Positions 7,190-18,533 of a stretch of DNA of 64,000 nt are shown piece by piece. The stretch spans positions 620,001 through 684,000 of the forward strand of contig CAVUCS010000001.1 in NCBI GenBank assembly GCA_963740065.1. The letters run 5' to 3'. This stretch comes from DASVDE01 sp963740065 (GTDB lineage Bacteria; Actinomycetota; Thermoleophilia; Solirubrobacterales; 70-9). The translations under genes and the position numbers were made by a program. Numbering within the stretch: the first letter of the stretch is position 1; the number at the start of each line of letters is the position of its first letter. The notes below the pieces were generated by a model that saw only the letters and a list, made by a program, of their open reading frames with translations, ran no database searches and was not told the origin of the DNA.

Positions 7190-8811
7190 GCAAGGAGATC
7201 GTCGACGCAGTCAAAGCGCTCGAGCAGGAGAAGGGGATCTCCGCCGACAAGCTGATGGACGCCCTTGAGGACGCCCTCCTCTCGGCCTACAAGAAGACAC
7301 CCGGCGCGGCCAAATATGCCCGCGTCGATCTCGATCACGAGACCGGCGACTTCCTCGTCTTCGAGCTGATCCTGCCGCCGGAGCTGGAGGAGAAGCTGCT
7401 GGCTGAGGCGGCTGAGGCCCAGGAGGAAGAGGAGCGCGAGATCGACCCGGAGACGGGGGAGCTGCGCGAGCCGGAGGATCCCGAGCTGGACCCGGAGATG
7501 ATCGCTCCCTACGAGGATCAGATCCAGACCAGAGACGTCACCCCCGACGATTTCGGCCGGATCGCCGCCCAGACCGCCAAGCAGGTGATTCTGCAGCGGA
7601 TTCGAGAGGCCGAGCGGCAGATGATGTACGACGAGTATCAGGACCGAGTCGGCGAGCTGATCACCGGGATCATCCAGCAGTCCGACAAGCGCTACACGCT
7701 GGTTCAGCTGCGCGAACGGGTCGAGGCGTTGCTGCCCAAGTCCGAGCAGGTCTATAACGAGCGCTACGACCACGGGATGCGGGTTAAGGCCGTGATCACC
7801 GATGTCTCCGACTCGACCAAAGGCCCGAGCATCGTCGTCTCCCGTCGAAGCCCTGAGCTGATTAAGAGCCTTTTCGAGCTTGAGGTGCCGGAGATCGCCG
7901 ACAGACTGGTTGAGATCGTCGGCGTCGCCCGTGAGCCCGGCTACCGCTCGAAGATCGCGGTCATCTCCCACGCCGACGGCGTCGATCCGGTTGGCGCTTG
8001 CGTCGGCCCGCGCGGTTCACGCGTGCGGATGGTCGTCTCCGAGTTGCGCGGCGAGAAGATCGACATCATTCCCCATAACGACGAGCCCGCTCGCTTCGTC
8101 GCCAAGGCGCTGTCGCCGGCCCGCGTGCGCGAGGTGATCGTCGACGACGAGGAGCGTCAGGCAACGGTGATCGTCCCCGATGACCAGCTTTCGCTGGCGA
8201 TCGGTCGCGATGGCCAAAACGCCCGCCTTGCCGCCCGCCTCACCGGTTGGCGCGTGGACATCAAGTCGGAGAGCGACTTCGCCGAGGAAGACCAGGACGT
8301 CGAGTACGAGGGTGAGGAGCAATCCGACGGCCGCTGCATGGCGGTGCTCTCGAATGGGCGGCGCTGCCCGAATGCCGCGATCGACGGCTCCACCTACTGC
8401 GGCCTCCCGGGGCACCAGGCGCTGAGTCGCTTCGAGACCAGTCAGGCCGCGATTCTGAGCCCGCTCGAAGAGGCCGAGATTGCGATCCTCGCCGACCCGG
8501 ATGCCGACAGGGCCAGGTCTCCGAGATCGTCGCCAAGGCTGAGGCTGAGTTTGTCGAGGAGGAGCCGGAGGTCACCGAAGAGCCTGAAGCCGCCGAGGGG
8601 TCCTGAGGCCGAGGGCTCGGAGGCATCGGCCGCGGGGCCCGTCGCGGAGTCGGAGGGGCCTGCGGGCGGGGGCGAGGCCTCCGTTCTCGACCCCTCCGAC
8701 TCCACGCCACCCGCGGAGGAAGCGTCTGAGGATCAGGGTTCGGACGAATCTGACGAGAGCACAGAAGCTGGAGATGAAGTCCCGGCCGTCGAGGAGACTG
8801 AGCAGGCTTAG
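7186..8811 (+). CDS. nusA: Transcription termination/antitermination factor NusA, extended C-terminus
   Basis: Binds RNA polymerase and nascent RNA and controls pausing, termination and antitermination. Order: N-terminal polymerase-binding domain (residues 1-170, with an acidic insert near 85-110), S1 domain (about 180-240), then two KH domains ([12 protein letters not shown] and [14 protein letters not shown]) to about residue 370. Next comes a Cys/His cluster C384-x9-C394-x10-C405-x4-H410, then a long acidic tail. Start is GTG 7186. Two compensating indels seem to lie near 8511-8516 and 8600: between them the frame reads as an Arg/Ser-rich stretch, while the next frame gives an acidic one ([17 protein letters not shown]) like its surroundings. 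Confidence 0.95.
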   Translation: MSKEIVDAVKALEQEKGISADKLMDALEDALLSAYKKTPGAAKYARVDLDHETGDFLVFELILPPELEEKLLAEAAEAQEEEEREIDPETGELREPEDPELDPEMIAPYEDQIQTRDVTPDDFGRIAAQTAKQVILQRIREAERQMMYDEYQDRVGELITGIIQQSDKRYTLVQLRERVEALLPKSEQVYNERYDHGMRVKAVITDVSDSTKGPSIVVSRRSPELIKSLFELEVPEIADRLVEIVGVAREPGYRSKIAVISHADGVDPVGACVGPRGSRVRMVVSELRGEKIDIIPHNDEPARFVAKALSPARVREVIVDDEERQATVIVPDDQLSLAIGRDGQNARLAARLTGWRVDIKSESDFAEEDQDVEYEGEEQSDGRCMAVLSNGRRCPNAAIDGSTYCGLPGHQALSRFETSQAAILSPLEEAEIAILADPDADRARSPRSSPRLRLSLSRRSRRSPKSLKPPRGPEAEGSEASAAGPVAESEGPAGGGEASVLDPSDSTPPAEEASEDQGSDESDESTEAGDEVPAVEETEQA

Positions 8812-11019
8812 TGGCTAAGAAGCGGGTTCACGAAATTGCGAGAGCTCAAGGGTCTGAGCAGTAGAGAGCTGCTCGCTGCGTTGAAGAGCCGCCGGCATCG
8901 AGGCGAAAGCTGCTGCTTCCAGCGTTGAGGAGGCCGATGCGCTGAAGGCGATCGCCGCCGCCAAAGGTGATGGGGGGGCCGCGACCAAGGCTGAGGCGAA
9001 GCCCAAAGCCAAGCCTGCCGCCAGAGCAGGACTCGACGTCCAGTAAGCCGGTGAAACCCGCCGAAGAAGCCCTCCAGAGCTCCGGCCGGCGGCGGGGGAG
9101 GCGCATCGGGGAAAAAACGGCGCGTCGTGATCGACTCTCAGGCTGCTCGCCGCGACCAGATGGGTGGGCCGCCGCCGCAGCGTCCACCGCGCCGCCGCGG
9201 AGGCCGCCGTCGCCGGCCGCTGCTCGAAGAGCCACCGCCCAGAGTCGAAGCGGCGGAGCCCGAGGCGACCAAGGTCAACTCCGGCGCGACCGTGCGCGAG
9301 GTCGCCGAGTCGCTTGGCCTCGGCAGCGCCGAGGTGATCAAGAAGCTGATGACGATGGGGGAGATGGCGACCCTCACGCAAACTCTGACCGACGACTCGA
9401 TCCGGGCGATCGCCGACGAATACGACCGCAAGCTCGAGATCGTTACCGCTGCCGACGAGGAGCCGGAGGCGCCCGATTTTGAAGACGCCGAAGGCGATCT
9501 CGCCGACCGCCCGCCGGTCGTGACGATCATGGGTCACGTCGACCACGGCAAGACCTCGCTGCTCGACGCGATTCGCGAGACCGAGGTCGCCGCCGGTGAA
9601 GCGGGAGGCATCACCCAGCACATCGGCGCCTACCAGGTTCATCACGGCGAAAGGACGATCACCTTTCTCGACACGCCTGGCCACGCCGCCTTCACCGCGA
9701 TGCGCGCCCGCGGCGCCAAGGTCACCGACGTGGCCGTCGTCGTCGTCGCCGCCGACGACGGAGTCATGCCACAGACCAAAGAGGCGATCGATCACGCCCG
9801 CGCCGCTGACGTGCCGATGCTGATCGCGGTCAACAAGATCGATAAGGAAGGCGCACAGCCCGACCGGATTCGTAACGAGCTCGCCCAGGACGGCCTCAAT
9901 CCGGAGGAGTGGGGAGGGGAGACCGTTTATTGCGACGTCTCGGCCAAGACCCACGATGGCCTCGACAACCTGCTCGACATGATCCTCTTGGTCACCGAAT
10001 TGGAAGAGCTTGGGGCCAACCCCGATGCTCCCGCCTCGGGAACCGTGATCGAGTCCCAGCTCGATCCCGGCCGCGGCCCAGTCGTCACCGTTTTGGTCCA
10101 GCGCGGCACGCTGAACGTAGGCGACGCGCTGGTCGCCGGGCCGCAGTGGGGCCGGGTCCGCGCGATGCAGGACTTCACCGGAGAGCGGGTCGAATCGGCC
10201 GGGCCGGGGATGCCGGTCGAGGTACTCGGCTTCGACGGCGTCTGCGAGGCCGGCGAGTTCGTCCAGGCCGTCGAAAACGATCGCCGCGCCCGCCAGCTCG
10301 CCCAGGAGCGCGCCAACCGCCTCAAGACCGAGGCGCTGGCTCGACGCCAGGCGCGCAAGGTCAGCCTTGAGGAGGTCTTCTCACGGGTCCAGGAAGGCGA
10401 CATCAAGGAGCTCAACATCGTGCTCAAGGCCGATGTTGCCGGCTCGCTGGAGGCGCTCCAGGACGAGATCGCCAAGGTGCCGCAGGAGCAGGTCGCGATC
10501 AACATCATCCACTCGCAGACGGGTGGTATCAACGAGTCCGACGTGATGCTGGCATCGGCCTCCGACGCGATCATCATCGGCTTCAATGTCCGCCCGCTGG
10601 CGGACGCGCGCCGCGCCGCGGAGCGCGAAGGCGTCGACGTCCGCACCTACTCGGTCATCTACAAAATCACCGAGGACCTGCGCAACGCGATGGAGGGCAT
10701 GCTGGAAGCGGTCGAGGTCGAAGAGACCCTTGGCGAAGCGGAGATCAAACAGACCTTCAAGGCCTCCAAGGTCGGGCGCATCGCCGGCTGCATCGTCACC
10801 GAAGGCAAGGCAGTGCGCACCGCGAGCGTTCGCTTGGTCCGCGAGGGCACGGTGATCTGGGACGGCAAACTCGGCTCGCTGCGGCGCTTCAGAGACAACG
10901 TCCAAGAGGTCGAAGAGGGACAGGAGTGCGGTGTTGTCCTCGACGGTTACGCCGACGTCAAGGAGGGCGACGTGCTCGAGTTCTTCCAGACGAAACAGGT
11001 CGAGCAGACGCTGAACTAG
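8811..11019 (+). CDS. infB: Translation initiation factor IF-2 (N-terminal part broken by indels)
   Basis: GTPase that brings initiator tRNA to the 30S subunit. The gene begins at GTG 8811, overlapping the nusA stop by 1 nt ([11 protein letters not shown]). The expected N-terminal helical domain ([15 protein letters not shown], then [20 protein letters not shown]) is spread over different frames. Apparent indels lie near 8840, 8890, 9027 and 9090. From KKRRVVID (about 9112) the frame is open to the end. It shows the IF2_N domain ([20 protein letters not shown]), the GTPase domain ([20 protein letters not shown]), domains II and III, and the C-terminal fMet-tRNA domain. The intact part alone is about 635 residues. 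An essential gene is unlikely to be truly broken. Confidence 0.95.
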
Positions 11020-11020
11020 G

Positions 11021-11368
11021 ATGCCGACCGCTCGCATGCGACGCATCAACGAGGTGCTTCGCGAGGTGGTAGGCGCGGCGATCGGCAACGAGCTGAGCGA
11101 TCCCCGAATCGGCTTTGTGACCGTGACATCGGTTGAAACCAGCCCCGACTTGCGCACCGCGAAGGTGTTCGTCAGCGTGCTGGGGTCCGACGAGGAGCGG
11201 GAAGCGACCTTGATGGGGCTACGCTCTTCCAACGGTGTGCTCCAGGCAAAGATCGCCGCCGAGACGCGAATGAAGCGGACTCCGACACTCTCCTTTCACT
11301 ACGACGAGACCGTCGCCACGGGCGTGCGGATTTCCCGCCTGCTCGAGGAGGAGCCTGAAGAGCTATGA
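11021..11368 (+). CDS. rbfA: Ribosome-binding factor A
   Basis: Cold-shock 30S maturation factor that binds helix 1 of 16S rRNA. It has 115 residues with the KH-like fold signature: RRINEVLREVVGAAI, LSDPRIGFVTVTSVETSPDL, AKVFVSV and the end RTPTLSFHYDE. It starts 1 nt after the infB stop and overlaps the next gene by 4 nt, continuing the translation operon. Confidence 0.96.
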   Translation: MPTARMRRINEVLREVVGAAIGNELSDPRIGFVTVTSVETSPDLRTAKVFVSVLGSDEEREATLMGLRSSNGVLQAKIAAETRMKRTPTLSFHYDETVATGVRISRLLEEEPEEL

Positions 11369-12363
11369 GTGCGCCGACCGCTACCCAGGCGATCGAGGAG
11401 GTCGCCGATGAGCTGCGCACGAGGGACCGTTTTCTGCTGACGGCCCACGAGGGGCCCGATGGCGACGCCCTCGGATCGCTCCTCGGCATGCACCACCTGC
11501 TCAAAGGCCTCGGCAAGGACTCGGTGATGTTCATGGCGGCAAAGGAGTTCCCGCTGCCGATCGAATACCGATTCCTGCCGCTGGAGGAGGTCTTCCACGA
11601 AGAGCCGGCGGACATGGCCGATCGCACGGTGATCTTCCTCGACTGCGGGAACATCGACCGGATGCCGGTCGATTTCCTCAGCGACGGCGGCAACCGCATC
11701 ATCAACATCGACCATCACCACGACAACACCCTCTTCGGCGACGTCAACCTGGTCGACACCGAAGCTTCCTGCACGGCGGAGATCGTCTACATGCTCGCTG
11801 AGCTGCTCGGGGTCAGAGTCGGCAAGGAGATGGCCTCGGCTCTGTATGTGGGCTTGATCACCGACACCGGCAAGTTCATGTACGAGAACACGGACGCTCG
11901 CACCCACCGGATCGCTGCCGACCTGATCGACGCCGGGGTGGAGGTGGACGACACCTACCGCCGACTCTACGAGCACGTGCCGATCGAGAAGCTGCGGCTG
12001 GTCTCCCGCGCCCTCGACGGCATACGGCGCGAGTGCGGCGAAAGGCTCGTTCTCACCTACGTGACCGCCGCCGACTATGAGGCGACCGGGGCGGGAGAGG
12101 AGATGACCGAAGGGATCATCGACCACCTACGTTCGGTCGAGGGTGCCCGGGTCGCCGCGCTGATCCGCGACCAGGGGGACCGCGGTCGCGCCGCGCGCAA
12201 GGTCAGCCTCCGTTCCAGCGACGGTTGCGTCGACGTATCCGCGATCGCCCGCAGTCATGGGGGAGGGGGGCACAAGCGCGCCGCCGGCTTCTCCACAGAC
12301 CTTGAGCTGGACGAGCTGGTCGCCTTCCTCTGCGGTGAGGTCAGTGCCCAGCTCGACTCCTGA
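11365..12363 (+). CDS. nrnA: DHH/DHHA1 phosphoesterase (NrnA-like oligoribonuclease / pAp phosphatase)
   Basis: Predicted to degrade very short RNA oligonucleotides and/or 3'-phosphoadenosine 5'-phosphate. The 332-residue protein has the full DHH motif series: HEGPDGDALGS near residue 28, FLDCGN near 91, the hallmark D116-H117-H118, and a C-terminal DHHA1 domain ending in GGGGHKRAAGF. Position between rbfA and truB is the usual bacterial context. The start overlaps rbfA by 4 nt (ATGA). Substrate preference cannot be read from the sequence. Confidence 0.9.
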   Translation: MSAPTATQAIEEVADELRTRDRFLLTAHEGPDGDALGSLLGMHHLLKGLGKDSVMFMAAKEFPLPIEYRFLPLEEVFHEEPADMADRTVIFLDCGNIDRMPVDFLSDGGNRIINIDHHHDNTLFGDVNLVDTEASCTAEIVYMLAELLGVRVGKEMASALYVGLITDTGKFMYENTDARTHRIAADLIDAGVEVDDTYRRLYEHVPIEKLRLVSRALDGIRRECGERLVLTYVTAADYEATGAGEEMTEGIIDHLRSVEGARVAALIRDQGDRGRAARKVSLRSSDGCVDVSAIARSHGGGGHKRAAGFSTDLELDELVAFLCGEVSAQLDS

Positions 12364-12365
12364 CC

Positions 12366-13021
12366 GTGCCCGCGGAGGGGATCGAGGGCGCTGTGCTGAT
12401 CTGCGATAAGCCCGCGGGGATAACCTCGCACGACATGGTGGCTCGAGTTCGACGGGAACGCGGCTGCAAGGCGGGTCACGCGGGAACGCTCGATCCGTTC
12501 GCGACTGGCTTGCTACTTGTCTTAACCGGCAGAGCGACGCGGCTCCAGCGCTTCCTCACCGGACTGTCGAAGACCTATGTTGCGAAAGCCCGGCTTGGCT
12601 GGCGCTCCAGCACCGGCGATCCCGACGGCGAACTGACCGAGACCGGCCGCGTCCCGGGGTCGTCTTGAATTGCCTACCGGGAAGGTGCGCCAACGCGTGC
12701 CGATGACTTCGGCTGTGCGGGTCAAAGGGGAGCGCCTTTACCGCAAGGCGCACCGTGGCGAGGTGGTTGAGACGCCGCGAGCGGGAGATAGACATTTACC
12801 GGGCGGACCTGCTCGAGAGGGATCGCGAGACGGCGACCTTTGAAGTTGAGTGCTCGGCCGGCACCTACATTCGCACGCTGCTCGAGACTCTCGACGATGC
12901 TTACTGCGCTGAGCTGCGACGTACCGCGATCGGACCGTTTAGGGTCGAGGACGCCGGCGAGGAGCTGAGCGTGGAGCGCGTCGCCGAGTTGGTCCCCGAA
13001 GTTGGGATGGCTCTGCGATGA
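12366..13021 (+). CDS. truB: tRNA pseudouridine-55 synthase TruB (two apparent frameshifts)
   Basis: Converts U55 in the T-loop of tRNAs to pseudouridine. From GTG 12366 the reading gives LICDKPAGITSHD and the catalytic motif HAGTLDPFATG with Asp43, then GRATRLQRFLTGLSKTYVAKA. The frame stops at 12668. The continuation (LPTGKVRQRVPMTSAVRVKGERLYRKAHRGE) is in a second frame, and REIDIYRADL to the end is in a third. Indels are therefore needed near 12655-12665 and 12773-12780. Joined, the product is near 215 residues with the family's order of motifs, including GTYIRTL. Short for TruB but otherwise complete; probably base-call errors. It overlaps ribF by 4 nt. Confidence 0.9.
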
Positions 13022-13905
13022 GCATGCGAGTGACCAGTCTGCCCGATGTCTCTCCTCGTTCCCGCAAGGTCGCGATCGGGACCTTTGACGGCCTCCACCT
13101 CGGCCATCAGGCGGTGATTGACGACGCCGACACGGTCCTCACTTTCGACCCGCATCCACTGGAGATCCTCCACCCGGCGGCGCTGCCGAAGTTGATCACC
13201 CCCTTTGCCGTGAAGCGGGACGTGATTGCGGGTCTTGGTGTCGAGGAGCTGGTCGTGATCCCCTTCGATCGCGAGTTCGCGACGGTCACCGCCGAGCAGT
13301 TCATCGAGGACGTCCTGGTCGGCAAGCTCGACGCCGAGCGCGTTTCGGTCGGAGAGAACTTTCGCTTCGGCGCCAGAGCCAAAGGTGACGCCGAGATGCT
13401 CGCCGAGCATCGGGAGTTCGAAACCCGCGTCGTGCCCCTGGTCGAGGTCGACGGAGAAACCGTCTCCTCGACTCGAATCCGAGCCTTGATCGCAGCGGGG
13501 GAGGTTGATTCGGCGCAGCGCTGTCTGGGTGCGCCGTTCATGGTCGAAGGGACCGTGGTGAGCGGCGACCAGCGTGGTCGTGAGCTTGGCTTCCCGACTG
13601 CGAATCTAGTCCCCGACGATCGCTTGGCGATCCCCGGCCACGGGGTCTACGCCGCCTTCGCAAACGGCGTTCCGGCCGCCGTCAATGTCGGTGTGCGACC
13701 CACCTTCGAGAGCGGTCGCGGCGTCCTGATCGAGACCTATCTGATCGACCATGAGGTAGATCTCTATGGCACGACGCTGCGGGTCGCGTTCGTTGAGCGC
13801 CTGCGCGGTGAGAAACGCTTCGCCAGTGTCGAGGAGTTGATCGCCCAGATGCGCATCGACGTCGAAGATGCGAAGCGTGTCTGTGCTAGCTTCCAACGGC
13901 CGTGA
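13018..13905 (+). CDS. ribF: Bifunctional riboflavin kinase/FAD synthetase
   Basis: Makes FMN from riboflavin and then FAD. At 295 residues the N-terminal adenylyltransferase domain shows [15 protein letters not shown] and [10 protein letters not shown], then VGENFRFG and the SSTRIR motif. The C-terminal riboflavin-kinase domain begins near residue 175 with [18 protein letters not shown] and [16 protein letters not shown] 13018 overlaps the truB stop, as is common in the truB-ribF-rpsO gene order. Confidence 0.96.
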   Translation: MSMRVTSLPDVSPRSRKVAIGTFDGLHLGHQAVIDDADTVLTFDPHPLEILHPAALPKLITPFAVKRDVIAGLGVEELVVIPFDREFATVTAEQFIEDVLVGKLDAERVSVGENFRFGARAKGDAEMLAEHREFETRVVPLVEVDGETVSSTRIRALIAAGEVDSAQRCLGAPFMVEGTVVSGDQRGRELGFPTANLVPDDRLAIPGHGVYAAFANGVPAAVNVGVRPTFESGRGVLIETYLIDHEVDLYGTTLRVAFVERLRGEKRFASVEELIAQMRIDVEDAKRVCASFQRP

Positions 13906-13932
13906 CCTCCGCCTGGGGGCCGGCACTTTTTT
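13899..13932 (+). terminator. Terminator-like hairpin before rpsO
   Basis: gccg (13899-13902) and cctcc (13906-13910) pair with ggggg (13915-13919) and cggc (13921-13924), with small internal bulges, followed by ACTTTTTT with six T (13927-13932). It spans the ribF stop and ends 4 nt before the rpsO ATG. It resembles the nusA-leader terminator (CACTTTTTT) but the stem is weaker. Confidence 0.45.
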
Positions 13933-13936
13933 CGAG

Positions 13937-14206
13937 ATGAGCCTGACTAAGGAAAAGAAGACCGAGCTGATCGGCAAGTACGGCCGCGACGACGGGGACA
14001 CCGGTTCCGCCGAGGTCCAGGTCGCGCTGCTCACCGAGCGGATCAACGAGCTCACCGGCCATCTCAGAGAGCACGGCAAAGATCACCACTCGCGCCGCGG
14101 GCTGTTGATGCTCGTCGGCAAGCGCCGCCGCATGCTGCGCTACCTGGAGCGCAACGACCTGGAGCGCTACCGCGCCCTCGTCGCCGAGCTCGGCCTCCGC
14201 CGTTAA
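13937..14206 (+). CDS. rpsO: 30S ribosomal protein S15
   Basis: Primary 16S rRNA-binding protein of the small-subunit platform. ATG 13937 gives exactly 89 residues, the family length ([16 protein letters not shown]). The S15 signature is complete: [43 protein letters not shown] and a C-terminal LGLRR. Earlier in-frame codons would run back through ribF and are rejected. pnp follows after an 81-nt structured leader, the usual rpsO-pnp pair. Confidence 0.98.
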   Translation: MSLTKEKKTELIGKYGRDDGDTGSAEVQVALLTERINELTGHLREHGKDHHSRRGLLMLVGKRRRMLRYLERNDLERYRALVAELGLRR

Positions 14207-14278
14207 CTCTGTAGTCTTTCGCGGGACAGAGAACGAGAGTTCTGAACGCAATAGGCCGCCAACCGGGTGGCCGGAGGT
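14207..14278 (+). promoter_or_regulatory. Structured pnp leader
   Basis: Three hairpins in the rpsO-pnp gap: ctctgt (14207-14212) with acagag (14226-14231); gaac (14231-14234) with gttc (14239-14242), which shares one base with the first; and ggccgcc (14254-14260) with ggtggcc (14266-14272). The last ends just before the Shine-Dalgarno ggaggt (14273-14278), 9 nt ahead of the ATG. In other bacteria the rpsO-pnp leader is where RNase III cuts and PNPase represses itself; here that is inference. Confidence 0.5.
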
Positions 14279-14287
14279 ACAACATAG

Positions 14288-16525
<2,238 letters not shown>

Positions 16526-16579
16526 GCGAGCAAAGGTGCATATCTGGTTCTTCGTGCAGCGAGCGAAGCGGGACCATTT

Positions 16580-17860
16580 GTGAGAAGCGTGACTAAGCAT
16601 CGCCTGACCGAACTGGACTCGGGCGTCCGGGTCGTGACCGAGGAGGTTCCCTCGGTCCGATCCGTGGCGCTCGGGCTCTGGGTTCGCACCGGTTCACGCG
16701 ACGAGACGCCCGCCCAGGCTGGGGTCTCCCACTTTCTGGAGCACTTGTTGTTCAAGGGGACCGAGCGCTTCTCGGCGATCGAGATCTCCGAGCGCTTCGA
16801 CGGACTCGGCGCCTCGGTCAACGCGGCGACCGGCAAGGAGACGACCCACCTCTACGGGCGTTTCCTCGACGAGCACACCGACGCGGTCTTCGACCTGTTG
16901 GCGGAGATGTTTCTGGCGCCGACCTATCCCGAGGTCGATTCCGAGCGTGATGTCGTCTTGGAAGAGATCGCGATGTACGAGGACGAGCCCCAGGATCGCG
17001 TCCACGATTTCCTCGCCGACGCCGTCTTTGGCGAGCATCCTCTGGGGCGCCGGGTCTTGGGAGAGGCGGATGTGATCGCTTCGATTCCGATCCCGGACAT
17101 CGATTCCTACCACCGCGCCCGCTACACCGGTGCCAATGTCGTTGTCGGCGCCGCGGGTCATCTCGATCACGAGCGAATTGCCGAGCTTGCGGGTCGGCTG
17201 ATTTCTCCACCTTCGGGCGGGAACGGAACCCGCCCCGTCGAGATCGAGGCGCAGACCCGCTTTCGCTTCCACGCCAAGGACACCGAGCAGTACCACATCT
17301 GTTTTGGCGCGCCGGGCATCCGCCGCGAAGATGAGCGCCGCTATGCCCTCGCCGTGCTCGACTCGATCTTCGGCGGCTCCAGCTCTTCACGGCTCTTCCG
17401 CGAAGTGCGGGAGAAGCGCGGCCTCGCCTACTCGGTTGGCTCCTACAGCGATCAGTACACCGACTCCGGTCTGGTCGCGACTTACGTCGGGACGCGCGAG
17501 GACAACGTCGAAGAGGCCTGCTCGATCATCGGGGCCGAGCTGGCGCGACTGCGCACGGAGCCGGTTTCCGATGAGGAGCTGGCGCGGGCCAAGGAGAGCG
17601 TCAAGGGGCGTCTCGTTCTTTCTTCGGAGTCGACCGGAGCGCGGATGACTCGCATCTCCCGCGCGACTCTGTTCGGCTTGCCTATCGACACCCTGGACGA
17701 GATGCTTGCCAAAGTGAACGCCGTAACCGTCGATGAGTTGACCGAGCTGGCCGCCGAGCTCTATCGGGCCGAGCGCCTCTCAGCTGCCTGTGTCGGCCGC
17801 GACGAAGACCGCTTCCGTAGAGCATTGGCCCCGGTCAGCGAAGCCTTGGTCGCCGCGTGA
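16580..17860 (+). CDS. M16-family zinc metallopeptidase
   Basis: Member of the pitrilysin/processing-peptidase family. It has 426 residues, with the inverted zinc motif H51-F-L-E54-H55 (HFLEHLLFKGT) and the downstream glutamate region ERDVVLEEIAMYEDEP. The inactive-domain repeat has the RSSRLFREVREKRGLAYSV-like segment. In actinobacteria and firmicutes this gene often follows pnp, as it does here with a 54-nt gap. Start is GTG 16580. Its stop overlaps the dapB start (GTGA). Natural substrates are unknown. Confidence 0.93.
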   Translation: MRSVTKHRLTELDSGVRVVTEEVPSVRSVALGLWVRTGSRDETPAQAGVSHFLEHLLFKGTERFSAIEISERFDGLGASVNAATGKETTHLYGRFLDEHTDAVFDLLAEMFLAPTYPEVDSERDVVLEEIAMYEDEPQDRVHDFLADAVFGEHPLGRRVLGEADVIASIPIPDIDSYHRARYTGANVVVGAAGHLDHERIAELAGRLISPPSGGNGTRPVEIEAQTRFRFHAKDTEQYHICFGAPGIRREDERRYALAVLDSIFGGSSSSRLFREVREKRGLAYSVGSYSDQYTDSGLVATYVGTREDNVEEACSIIGAELARLRTEPVSDEELARAKESVKGRLVLSSESTGARMTRISRATLFGLPIDTLDEMLAKVNAVTVDELTELAAELYRAERLSAACVGRDEDRFRRALAPVSEALVAA

Positions 17861-18519
17861 TCCGGGTCGTCGCATCCGGCGCCGCGGGGCGCATGGGCGA
17901 AGCGGTTTGCGAGGCGGTCGAGGGCGCCGAGGACATGACGCTCGTCAAGGCCGACCCCGCCCTCGGGGTCGAGTTGGGTGACGCTCTCGGGGATGCCGAT
18001 GTCGTCGTCGACTTCACAACCCCCGACACCGCGCTGGCCAACGTTAGAGCCTGCCTGGAGGCGGGCGTCCACGTGGTGGTCGGCACGACGGGGTTCGACC
18101 TCGACGCCGCACATGAAGCAGCCGAGTCCTCGTCCGCGAACTGCTTTGTCGCTCCGAACTTCGCGATCGGCGCGGTGCTCCTGATGGAGGCCGCCCAGCT
18201 AGCCGCGCGGCATATGCCCGAGTGCGAAATCGTCGAGCTGCACCACGATCGCAAGCTCGACGCCCCCTCGGGGACGGCGAAGCGCACGGCTGAGCTGATC
18301 GAGGCGGCGGGCGGCAATGTCCACGAGCCGATTCACTCGGTGCGCTTGCCTGGTCTCGTCGCCCACCAGGAGGTCATCTTCGGTGGCGAGGGGCAGACGC
18401 TGAGCATCCGCCACGACTCGATCGACCGGCGCTCCTTCATGCCCGGCGTGCTGCTGGCCGTGCGCAGAGTCGCCGATCTTCCAGACCACTTCACTGTTGG
18501 CCTCGAGAAGCTGCTGTAG
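17857..18519 (+). CDS. dapB: 4-hydroxy-tetrahydrodipicolinate reductase
   Basis: NAD(P)H-dependent second step of the diaminopimelate/lysine pathway. It has 220 residues. A Rossmann motif opens the protein (ASGAAGRMG), then DVVVDFTTPDTA, GTTGF, APNFAIGAVLL, the catalytic His region VELHHDRKLDAPSGTA and the C-terminal FGGEGQTLSIRHDS. Start is GTG 17857, overlapping the M16 peptidase stop. dapA follows after 14 nt. Confidence 0.96.
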   Translation: MIRVVASGAAGRMGEAVCEAVEGAEDMTLVKADPALGVELGDALGDADVVVDFTTPDTALANVRACLEAGVHVVVGTTGFDLDAAHEAAESSSANCFVAPNFAIGAVLLMEAAQLAARHMPECEIVELHHDRKLDAPSGTAKRTAELIEAAGGNVHEPIHSVRLPGLVAHQEVIFGGEGQTLSIRHDSIDRRSFMPGVLLAVRRVADLPDHFTVGLEKLL

Positions 18520-18533
18520 GTACGCTGGCTTCG

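Noticed and set aside
18088..18100. ggttcga-like strings resembling tRNA T-loops (also near 34198 and 44572)
   Set aside because: No acceptor, D or anticodon stems can be built around them and they lie inside coding sequence.
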